Shown here piece by piece: positions 1 through 5,314 of a DNA stretch of 5,316 nt. The position numbers were made by a program, and so were the translations under genes. The notes under the pieces were generated by a model that was not told the origin of the DNA, ran no database searches, and worked only from the letters and a program-made list of their open reading frames with translations. Source of the stretch: an uncultured Bacilli bacterium (lineage in GTDB: Bacteria > Bacillota_I > Bacilli_A > RF39 > UBA660); contig CANQFI010000104.1 of assembly GCA_947598455.1 (NCBI GenBank), positions 1-5,316 of the forward strand. The letters are read 5' to 3'. Position 1 is the first letter of the stretch. Every line of letters starts with the position of its first letter.

Positions 1-30
1 GAAAAAATATCAAAAAAGATAAAAAAATAA
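1..30 (+). CDS. possible 3' end of an upstream gene (partial)
   Basis: Read from base 1, the first nine codons give a lysine-rich tail (EKISKKIKK) ending in TAA at 28-30. Basic C-terminal tails of this kind are common at the end of proteins in AT-rich Gram-positives. The terminator at 180-207 also implies that transcription arrives from the left on this strand. However, frame 3 is also open, to a TAA at 69-71, so the reading frame and even the existence of a coding tail are uncertain. Nothing can be said about the product. Confidence 0.3.
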   Translation, partial: EKISKKIKK

Positions 31-54
31 ACTATACTTTTGTATTAAATTGTG

Positions 55-107
55 CTTTTCTTATTTTATAAAATTTACAAAAAATAAGAAAAGAAAAATT
101 TGTAAAT
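55..107. repeat. overlapping inverted repeats (two mutually exclusive hairpins)
   Basis: CTTTTCTTATTTT at 55-67 pairs perfectly with AAAATAAGAAAAG at 81-93 (13 bp, 13-nt loop). A second perfect pair, ATTTACAAA at 73-81 and TTTGTAAAT at 99-107 (9 bp), uses the loop and the first base of the right arm of the first hairpin, so the two are hard to form together. No U-run follows either stem, so neither is a standard terminator. They could stabilise the 3' end of an upstream transcript, form a switch, or be chance structure in AT-rich DNA. Confidence 0.5.
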
Positions 108-134
108 CTTGTTGGAAGTTATATAAAAGTGGTT

Positions 135-155
135 TAGTGTGTGATTTACACATTA
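135..155 (+). repeat. small hairpin
   Basis: TAGTGTGT at 135-142 pairs with ACACATTA at 148-155, with one G-U pair and a 5-nt loop. It lies 25 nt before the terminator hairpin at 180-207. Together the two would make a compact structured RNA end. No known RNA family is recognised. Confidence 0.35.
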
Positions 156-179
156 TGTTCAAATAGGTAGAAGAATATT

Positions 180-207
180 AAAAGTATTTATGGTAGTACT
201 TTTTTTT
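180..207 (+). terminator. intrinsic terminator
   Basis: AAAAGTA at 180-186 pairs with TACTTTT at 197-203. The stem is extended inward by a T-G and a T-A pair, the loop is about six bases, and further T residues follow to 207. Stem plus U-tract is the usual form of a rho-independent terminator in very AT-rich genomes. It would end transcription from the left and insulate the regulator gene that starts at 285. Confidence 0.7.
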
Positions 208-222
208 CTTTTAAAAGAGTTA

Positions 223-239
223 CTAAACTATAAGTTTAG
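223..239. promoter_or_regulatory. 7-bp dyad, candidate operator for the XRE regulator
   Basis: CTAAACT-ATA-AGTTTAG is a perfect 7+3+7 inverted repeat. It sits about 22 bp upstream of the TATAAT box of the XRE regulator gene, in the -35 zone or just above it. Cro/C1-type proteins bind as dimers to dyads of this size, and autoregulation is common in the family. Assignment as an operator is inference; no second copy was noticed in the window. Confidence 0.45.
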
Positions 240-261
240 ATTAATTAAAGAATAGTTATTG

Positions 262-280
262 TATAATCAAGGCGGTGATG
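262..280 (+). promoter_or_regulatory. -10 box and ribosome binding site of the XRE regulator
   Basis: TATAAT at 262-267 is a consensus -10 hexamer. No good -35 lies 16-18 bp upstream (only GATTAA/ATTAAT-like sequence), so an activator or another start site may be used. GGCGGTGATG at 271-280 is a close match to the canonical GGAGGTGAT Shine-Dalgarno and fixes the ATG at 285. If this -10 is used, the transcript would start near 274 and have a very short leader that keeps only GGTGAT. Confidence 0.5.
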
Positions 281-284
281 TACT

Positions 285-1292
285 ATGAATATAAATGAAA
301 TTGGTAAGAATATTGCTGCTCTTAGAAAGAAAAAAGGATTAACACAACAAGAATTAGGTGATAGATTATTTGTTACAGATAAAGCTGTTAGTAAATGGGA
401 ACGTGGAATAGGTTTACCAGATATTTCTATTTTAGAAAAATTAGCTGATATATTAGATACAGATATTTATGAATTATTACAAATTGAAAATAAGAAGAAT
501 ATAAAGCTTGAAAAAATTCTAGAAGAAGAAAGAAATAAGATAAGAAAACAATTAAATAGAAGAAATATTTTGTTAGCTATACCAATTATTTTGATGGTAT
601 TAATAATATTATTTAAGCTCTTACCTTTTGGATATAATGTTATGCAAGTAGAATATGATAATAGGGATGGTTCAATTAATTTGGGAGTTCCTAAGTATTC
701 ATTTTTAATGAAACATAATGGTGATAGTTATTCTTTTAAGAATTTAAGAGGTAACAATGTATTAAAAAGTGAATTGAAAAATTATGTTAATAAATTAGAA
801 CATATTTCTTGCAATAATACTGCTTATTACTATGATAAAGAATCTAATGTTACAATAATTGATTATCAAGTAGTAAATCATTTCTTATATAATACAATAA
901 CTTATGATGTTAGATTAGGTAACTATTGTACAACTTTAAAAATTTGGGAATATTACCCAAAGTTGGGTAAAATAGGAGCATTTTTTATATATGAAGATGA
1001 TAAAATAGAGGTTGCTTTTGCACCAGATATAGATAGAGATAGCGGTGTATTTAAAGGACAAATGTTGGTGTCTATAAAAGAAAAAAATAATTATCATGTT
1101 ATCGGATATTCAACGGGGACATATGAAATAAATGGTAATGTATTAACTTATTATAGAGAAAATATTGAGATAAATGTTGATAATATTGATATTCCAGTTG
1201 TTTCTAATTTTATTATTGATAATAAAAAGTTAATATTAGAAGAAAATTATTTATTTTCTTATATTGATATTGATAAAGTTGTTTTGAAATAA
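285..1292 (+). CDS. membrane-anchored XRE-family (Cro/C1) transcriptional regulator
   Basis: This 335-residue protein has three parts. Residues 5-65 are a typical Cro/C1-type helix-turn-helix (HTH_3), with the family signatures LTQQELGDRL, AVSKWERG and LPDISILEKLADIL, so DNA binding is well supported. Residues about 67-93 are a charged, probably helical linker ending in a basic cluster. Residues about 94-113 are a single hydrophobic membrane helix. By the positive-inside rule the HTH stays in the cytoplasm and residues 114-335 lie outside. That outer part is rich in beta-type patterns, has two cysteines (176 and 215), and matches no domain I recognise. The likely role is a one-component sensor that reads an envelope or external signal and acts on nearby promoters; the signal and targets are unknown. 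The start is set by a strong Shine-Dalgarno at 271-280. It stands alone between two terminators. Both Trp residues use TGG. Confidence 0.88.
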   Translation: MNINEIGKNIAALRKKKGLTQQELGDRLFVTDKAVSKWERGIGLPDISILEKLADILDTDIYELLQIENKKNIKLEKILEEERNKIRKQLNRRNILLAIPIILMVLIILFKLLPFGYNVMQVEYDNRDGSINLGVPKYSFLMKHNGDSYSFKNLRGNNVLKSELKNYVNKLEHISCNNTAYYYDKESNVTIIDYQVVNHFLYNTITYDVRLGNYCTTLKIWEYYPKLGKIGAFFIYEDDKIEVAFAPDIDRDSGVFKGQMLVSIKEKNNYHVIGYSTGTYEINGNVLTYYRENIEINVDNIDIPVVSNFIIDNKKLILEENYLFSYIDIDKVVLK

Positions 1293-1317
1293 AAAATAGT
1301 AAGTTAAAATAATTTTT

Positions 1318-1345
1318 GAAAGTTGATTCAAGTTCAACTTTCTTT
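1318..1345 (+). terminator. intrinsic terminator after the XRE regulator
   Basis: GAAAGTTGA at 1318-1326 pairs perfectly with TCAACTTTC at 1334-1342 across a 7-nt loop. CTTT and then a T-rich stretch follow. It begins 25 bases after the regulator's stop codon. The U-tract is short and interrupted, so termination may be incomplete. Confidence 0.65.
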
Positions 1346-1390
1346 GTATATTTTGGATAATTGTATATAGAAACTTAAAGGAGATTAGCT

Positions 1391-1722
1391 ATGAAAACAA
1401 TATGATTATTTATGTATCTAGTGATGGAAATGTAAGAGTTGATGTCAGTTTTGAAAATGAAACTATTTGAAGGAGTCAGGATGTGATGGTTAATCTTTAC
1501 TATACAACAATACAAAATATAAGTTATCATTTGAATAATATTTTTAAAGAGTGTGAATTAGGTAAAAATTTAGTTGTCAAGGATTTTTTGACAGTTCAAA
1601 ATGAAGGTAATAGAAAAGTTAAAAGAAGTATAGAATATTATAACTTAGATGCCATTATTGCTGTTGGTTATCGTATAAACTCAAATAACTATAACTTAAA
1701 AAGCTTATTTAGATTTATTTAA
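1391..1722 (+). pseudogene. RhuM-family protein, frameshifted, interrupted and truncated
   Basis: RhuM-type proteins (named for a Salmonella pathogenicity-island gene) are usually about 330 residues, often lie in mobile or defence-rich regions, and have no settled function. Here a good Shine-Dalgarno (AAAGGAG, 1377-1383) serves an ATG at 1391, but that frame closes at a TGA at 1403-1405. The family-like sequence is in another frame from 1402: MIIYVSSDGNVRVDVSFENE, then a TGA at 1468-1470, then RSQDVMVNLY, NNIFKECELG, VVKDF and YYNLDAIIAVGYRINS. One extra A in the AAAA run after 1391 would restore a normal MKNNMIIY start. The TGA falls where the family has Trp (the ETVW-LTQ position). After YRINSN (about 1686) the expected RGTQFRIWA segment is missing and unrelated sequence runs to TAA at 1722. 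Three independent lesions make this a pseudogene. The open part from GTG 1483 (79 codons) is probably not a real gene. Confidence 0.85.
1685..1696. repeat. tandem 6-bp repeat at the end of RhuM homology
   Basis: ATAACT occurs twice in a row exactly where the RhuM reading frame stops resembling the family. It could be replication slippage or a trace of the break point, but a repeat this short is weak evidence in AT-rich DNA. Confidence 0.3.
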
Positions 1723-1723
1723 T

Positions 1724-1797
1724 AAAGAAGTTTAAAAGAAGGTAGATACTAATTAACAAATTAAATGGGTTGTTTTTTATTTAGAGGTGACTTCTTT
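1724..1797. repeat. short inverted repeat flanking the gap between two broken genes
   Basis: AAAGAAGT at 1724-1731 and ACTTCTTT at 1790-1797 are perfect inverted copies enclosing 58 bp. A second copy of the left arm, AAAAGAAG, lies at 1734-1741. The interval has no convincing gene; its right edge is the last codons of the truncated binding protein. The repeat could be a deletion scar, a weak convergent terminator or chance. No transposase or target duplication was seen. Confidence 0.35.
1755..1778 (+). terminator. weak candidate terminator between convergent genes
   Basis: AACAA at 1755-1759 can pair with TTGTT at 1770-1774, with weak G-U pairs inside, and T residues follow to 1778. The stem is short, but the position downstream of the RhuM remnant and the U-tract fit termination on this strand. 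Confidence 0.25.
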
Positions 1798-2404
1798 TTG
1801 TTACACTAAGTTCAAATAGGTTAACAAAGTCGCCAACACCAGAGATAAATGATCCTGATAAGGAAGCAAAATCAATGCTTGTATTAACGTTTATCTTGGA
1901 AATATCACCACCAGCGTTTTTAACGCCATTAATAAAATTTATAATTGGCATACCTCCAGTACGACCTGGTAATATTTCTTTATCATATAGATCTTCAATA
2001 GTGAAATTTTCTATAGGTTCTCTTGAAACGATAAATTGACCATCTCTTTTAGTTAAACCAGCAAAAGTTATTAAATAGTCTTTTTCGCCATTTTTATAAA
2101 CATAAATTGCTGATTCTGGTCCGGCAAAACCAATATCTACAGTATTTGATAAGACAGCTGCACTTACTTTATCTGCTCCACTAGTTAAGATTAAATCAAT
2201 ATCTAAACCTTCCTCTTTGAAGTAGCCATTTTCAATAGCTACATAAAGAGGGGCATAAAACATACTATGAGTAACTTCTGCTAATTTAATTGTTACTAAT
2301 TTATTTTTGTTTTCTTCATTATTATCTTTATTATTAAATACTATTAATACTCCTAATAATATTATTAATGTTAAACTTGTTACAATAACAATAATTTTTT
2401 TCAA
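1781..2404 (-). CDS. ABC transporter substrate-binding protein, NMT1/SsuA type, C-terminally truncated
   Basis: The 207-residue product resembles periplasmic-type binding proteins of the NMT1/THI5/SsuA group, which bring small organic ligands (for example thiamine-pyrimidine precursors or sulfonates) to an ABC importer. Residues 4-23 are a hydrophobic N-terminal anchor with no lipobox cysteine. Then come the family features APLYVAIENGYFKEEGLDID (51-70), SNTVDIGFAGPESAI (86-100), the KRDGQFIVSREP strand (119-130), LPGRTGGMP (145-153) and SGSFISGVGDFVNLFE (183-198). At residue 199 the expected LFEPxAT-LE continuation gives way to LSVTKRSHL and a TAA, so about 120 residues of a usual 320-340 are lost. 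The start is TTG at 2404, six bases after GGAGGGA (2411-2417). No permease or ATPase gene is adjacent. A functional transporter part is unlikely, so this is probably a pseudogene. The exact ligand cannot be given. Confidence 0.8.
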   Translation of the reverse strand: MKKIIVIVTSLTLIILLGVLIVFNNKDNNEENKNKLVTIKLAEVTHSMFYAPLYVAIENGYFKEEGLDIDLILTSGADKVSAAVLSNTVDIGFAGPESAIYVYKNGEKDYLITFAGLTKRDGQFIVSREPIENFTIEDLYDKEILPGRTGGMPIINFINGVKNAGGDISKINVNTSIDFASLSGSFISGVGDFVNLFELSVTKRSHL

Positions 2405-2436
2405 AAAAAATCCCTCCTACTTACATTCATATTATA
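2405..2436 (-). promoter_or_regulatory. -10 box and ribosome binding site of the binding-protein gene
   Basis: On the minus strand TATAAT occupies 2436-2431, and GGAGGGA (2417-2411) lies six bases from the TTG start. No good -35 is found 17-18 bp upstream; that position falls in an unusual G/C-containing patch (2455-2465). Between the Shine-Dalgarno and the start is a T-only spacer, part of a run of eight T. Confidence 0.5.
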
Positions 2437-2505
2437 TTCTAGAGTTATCTTTATGGTGCGTGGGCTAAAAAAGTATTAAAAAAATATTAAATATGTAAAA
2501 AAACA

Positions 2506-2534
2506 TTTACACTTTATAACTTTTTTGCTATAAT
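2506..2534 (+). promoter_or_regulatory. strong sigma-A-type promoter for the large-protein operon
   Basis: The -35 is TTTACA at 2506-2511 (five of six consensus bases). The spacer is 17 bp. The -10 is a consensus TATAAT at 2529-2534 preceded by TGC, which makes an extended -10. The predicted start is near 2541. The -35 forms the right arm of a small dyad, TGTAAA (2494-2499)/TTTACA, which could be a repressor site. This is the best-formed promoter in the window. Confidence 0.8.
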
Positions 2535-2535
2535 T

Positions 2536-2549
2536 CTTATTATAATAAG
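2536..2549. promoter_or_regulatory. 14-bp perfect palindrome at the transcription start
   Basis: CTTATTATAATAAG begins one base after the -10 box ends and covers the expected transcription start. A perfect palindrome here could be an operator for a dimeric repressor, or a second start region, since it also contains TATAAT. AT-rich composition makes chance palindromes fairly likely. Confidence 0.4.
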
Positions 2550-2565
2550 TGGGGTGTGTAGTGTG

Positions 2566-5007
2566 ATGAAAATGACACAGGACTTAGCAAAATTGTTGGA
2601 TAGACTATACAATTTAAAAGGTGAAGACAATGTAATTATCGCTGGCATTAACAATAATATAAAAGAAGTAGAGGATAAAGTTGTTAATGAAGCAAAGAAA
2701 CAATCTGAAAATGAAGTATTGAAAATTGAAACAGAAAGTCAACTTTCTATTTTTATGACGCAAAAAGAGGCTTTTTGTTCAACTTTTACAGGAATTAATA
2801 ATGATACTTTTAAGGCTTTAGCTGCAATAGGAGTAGATTTAGATATAACAGGTATGTTAGATAAAATCGAAGAGAATTCTCCAAAGTATTGTGATGAATT
2901 GAACAATAAGATAAATAATGCTATTAAATCTATTGAAGAAGCTAAGAAGGAAAGAGAAAGACTAAATGAAGAATTAGATAGACTTAATGCAAAATTGGAT
3001 AATGCTAATGAAGATAGAAATCAATTAGTAAGTTTATTAGAACAAAGTTTATCGCCTAATGTTTTAGAAAGAGAATCTTTGACAGCTAAATATGCTAAAG
3101 ATATTATTAGTAGATTTGGTGTTTTCTCATCAAGTGAGATTTCTTCTTTAGCTAAAGTTATATTGTTCCCTGAAGATGGATTGATTGAATTTGATGAAAC
3201 TTATGATGAAAGAGAACATGAGACATATACATCTGCTGCTAATAATGATAATTTAGAAATAGATGTTGCTGAAGCAGATGATGAGAGTATTAGTGATAAT
3301 ATTTTTGAAGAAACAAATGATGATACGATTGATACTTATCAAAAGGATGAAAAAGATGATGAGTCTTCTGAAAAAAGTGAAATATCATATAGATCTTCAG
3401 AAATTGATTTAAGCCAAATTATTCCTGAAAATGGGAATTTAACTTCTCAAACTTATAAAGATATAAAAAATGATGAGGATAGTAAACAACCATCACAAAT
3501 CTTTGATATAACTAGTTTAAATGGTCATGATGATTCTAATGATGGAGTTATTGAAGATATTCCAAAGATAGAAGATATTCCTAATGATATGGAAAAAGCT
3601 TTAAATGAATTTAATTTAGAGGAAGAACCAGTTATTTTATCTTCTAATAATGATGATGAAGATAATACTGAAGATATTAGTGAAAAAGATAATAATAGTA
3701 ACAATGTAGAAGAAGAAGCACCTCAAGAAATCCAAGATATTGCGGAAAAAACAGATAAGTATAGTGAATTAAAAAGAACGTTAGAGGATAATAATATATT
3801 ATTAGATAAACTTGAAAGAGAAAATATTGATTATAATTTTGATACTATATTAGAAAAATTAGATAGTATTGATATTAAACATATTGAAGAAAATTTTGAA
3901 ATATTAAGAAGTATCAATGTTTCCGAAGATGTAATATATAAATATTATGATGGCTATATGTATTTAGCTGATCAAGATTTAAATAAAAAAGTTACTTTAT
4001 TAAGAGCTAAAGGTATTAGTGAAAATAAAATAAAAGATTTAATTTCAGATATTGATAGTGGTTTAAAAGAAGATTATCAAGTTATTGAAAAACGTATTGA
4101 TTCTATAGAAAATAATAATGAAAAAATTACTGATGATAATGTACATTTATTATCTTTAGATACTAATAAATACAATGATAATTTAGAAATTTTGGCAAAT
4201 AACGGATATGAAATAGATGATAAAGATTTAAGAAATTATCAGGCTGTTTTATATAATTCATCTAATGTTAAAGAAGATGTTGAAGTATTAAAGAATTATT
4301 TAATATCAATTCAAAGAAAGAATGGTAAATATGCATTGGGTATGTTCTATAAAAATGCTAAAGAATTATTATTTGATATAGATGATGTTCTTGAAGCTGA
4401 TTTAGAAGAGATGCTTAATGTACATCCAGAAATACTAGTTAATAGAGTTGATGCATTAATTGCTAGAACTAAGTATGTATCTTCTAATGGTGAATCAATT
4501 TATGAAGATGAGGAAAATGGAATATTTAATAAAAATGTTTTAGATGGACTTAAATTCTATCGTACTTATAATCATGATGTTAATGAATATATACCTCGTG
4601 ATAGAAAAGAAGTTAATGTTTCATTAGATAATTTAATTGGTAGTGCTCAAGATTCTATTGATACTTTAGATAAATATTATGATAATACAGTAATGTTTAA
4701 AGATGTAGAACTAAGTAAAGATGAAAAAGAATTATATAATAATTTAAAATCTTTATTAGAAGAAAAGTTAAAAGTTGAAAATAATGGTATTCATACATAT
4801 TTAGTTAAAGGTGTGGCAATTTCAAAAAATAAAGTTGAAAGAAATTTAGCAGTATTGGTTAAAGGAAAAGATAATGTTGAAGGTATAGAAAGAAGTATAA
4901 TACTAAGTGCTGTATTATATAATTTAAGACAATCTGAGGATGTACTAAAACAAATTATTGATGCGTATGATAATAATTCCTCTATAGAAGATGGAGGCGA
5001 AAAATAA
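2566..5007 (+). CDS. large coiled-coil / acidic-linker / helical-repeat protein of unknown function
   Basis: I do not recognise this protein. ATG 2566 is chosen because GGGGTG (2551-2556) lies nine bases upstream; GTG 2554 is possible in frame and would add four residues. The product of 813 residues has no signal peptide or membrane segment, so it is probably cytoplasmic. Residues about 1-100 look helical, and 104-160 form a coiled coil (RERLNEELDRLNAKLDN). Residues about 204-395 are an acidic, Asp/Glu/Asn/Ser-rich, probably disordered linker containing the tandem hexapeptide IEDIPK-IEDIPN. Residues 400-800 are helical and carry a recurring pattern: EENFEILRSINVSED, NDNLEILANNGYEID, VNRVDALIA and VERNLAVLV. 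KKVTLLRAKGISENKIKDLI and LNVHPEIL resemble solenoid repeats of mTERF type, but only in pattern. It contains no Trp. A scaffold or adaptor role is a guess. It is co-transcribed and coupled with the 95-residue gene that follows. Confidence 0.9.
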   Translation: MKMTQDLAKLLDRLYNLKGEDNVIIAGINNNIKEVEDKVVNEAKKQSENEVLKIETESQLSIFMTQKEAFCSTFTGINNDTFKALAAIGVDLDITGMLDKIEENSPKYCDELNNKINNAIKSIEEAKKERERLNEELDRLNAKLDNANEDRNQLVSLLEQSLSPNVLERESLTAKYAKDIISRFGVFSSSEISSLAKVILFPEDGLIEFDETYDEREHETYTSAANNDNLEIDVAEADDESISDNIFEETNDDTIDTYQKDEKDDESSEKSEISYRSSEIDLSQIIPENGNLTSQTYKDIKNDEDSKQPSQIFDITSLNGHDDSNDGVIEDIPKIEDIPNDMEKALNEFNLEEEPVILSSNNDDEDNTEDISEKDNNSNNVEEEAPQEIQDIAEKTDKYSELKRTLEDNNILLDKLERENIDYNFDTILEKLDSIDIKHIEENFEILRSINVSEDVIYKYYDGYMYLADQDLNKKVTLLRAKGISENKIKDLISDIDSGLKEDYQVIEKRIDSIENNNEKITDDNVHLLSLDTNKYNDNLEILANNGYEIDDKDLRNYQAVLYNSSNVKEDVEVLKNYLISIQRKNGKYALGMFYKNAKELLFDIDDVLEADLEEMLNVHPEILVNRVDALIARTKYVSSNGESIYEDEENGIFNKNVLDGLKFYRTYNHDVNEYIPRDRKEVNVSLDNLIGSAQDSIDTLDKYYDNTVMFKDVELSKDEKELYNNLKSLLEEKLKVENNGIHTYLVKGVAISKNKVERNLAVLVKGKDNVEGIERSIILSAVLYNLRQSEDVLKQIIDAYDNNSSIEDGGEK

Positions 5008-5009
5008 TG
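4993..5009 (+). promoter_or_regulatory. internal ribosome binding site with TAATG coupling
   Basis: GGAGG at 4993-4997 lies inside the last codons of the large gene, nine bases before the ATG at 5007. The stop TAA (5005-5007) and that ATG share one base, so the downstream gene is likely translated by ribosomes finishing the upstream one. This ties the amounts of the two proteins together. Confidence 0.8.
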
Positions 5010-5294
5010 AAATATTTAGTTAATTTAGGTTTTCCAGAGGATGTAGTTGATGTTTTAAATAAAAATATACCTGAGTGTGTTATTGATGAACTAAATAAAA
5101 ATGAAGAAACAGTTACAACTAATATTAATTGCTTAAAAAAATTAGGTATTACTAATTATGTTGACGCTTTTGCTAGTTTTTATATTATGTTTATGATTGA
5201 TACTAAGACTTTTGATGATATTTTTTCTAAGTATGATAATGAAGATTTAATTGTTAAATTAGAAAAAAATGTTGCAATAATGGAATATTTATAA
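5007..5294 (+). CDS. small helical-repeat protein, partner gene of the large protein
   Basis: This 95-residue acidic, all-helical-looking protein has no signal peptide, membrane segment, cysteine cluster or catalytic motif that I recognise. Its pattern resembles the C-terminal repeats of the protein encoded just upstream. MKYLVNLGFPEDVVDVLNKN and TTNINCLKKLGITNYVDAF have the same N-h-x-x-L-x-x-h-G-(h) shape as EENFEILRSINVSED and NDNLEILANNGYEID, followed by a Phe/Tyr-rich helix (FASFYIMFMI). The C-terminal part is FDDIFSKYDNEDLIVKLEKN. The TAATG overlap and internal Shine-Dalgarno support a real, coupled gene, and a strong terminator follows immediately. The shared repeat suggests a common origin or direct interaction with the large protein, which is inference. 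It could also be a detached last repeat unit of a once longer protein. Confidence 0.85.
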   Translation: MKYLVNLGFPEDVVDVLNKNIPECVIDELNKNEETVTTNINCLKKLGITNYVDAFASFYIMFMIDTKTFDDIFSKYDNEDLIVKLEKNVAIMEYL

Positions 5295-5314
5295 AAAGGG
5301 ATTTTCCCTTTTTT
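5293..5314 (+). terminator. strong intrinsic terminator of the two-gene operon
   Basis: AAAAAGGGA at 5293-5301 pairs with TCCCTTTTT at 5305-5313 across a three-base TTT loop, giving a nine-pair stem with a GGG/CCC core and a U-tract. It starts inside the stop codon of the 95-residue gene. The A-run/T-run symmetry would let it work in both directions. Confidence 0.9.

Noticed and set aside
146..168. TTACAC...GTTCAAATAGGT resembles 1801-1821 near the end of the binding-protein gene (12 identical bases plus TTACAC).
   Set aside because: Matches of 12 bases are expected by chance several times in a window this AT-rich, and the spacing differs. No further similarity extends on either side.
157..168. 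GTTCAAAT looks like a tRNA T-loop.
   Set aside because: The bases on either side do not form a T-stem, and no anticodon or acceptor stem can be drawn.
1483..1722. Stand-alone 79-residue gene starting at GTG 1483.
   Set aside because: No suitable Shine-Dalgarno at normal spacing supports it, and the family homology continues upstream in the same frame through the TGA, so it is part of the RhuM pseudogene.
1724..1797. Miniature transposable element bounded by the 8-bp inverted repeat.
   Set aside because: The arms are too short, there is no target-site duplication, and no second copy exists in the window.
1783..1800. AGAGGTGA followed by TTG 1798 on the plus strand as a start site.
   Set aside because: The frame closes after three codons (TTG TTA CAC TAA) and the sequence lies inside the minus-strand gene.
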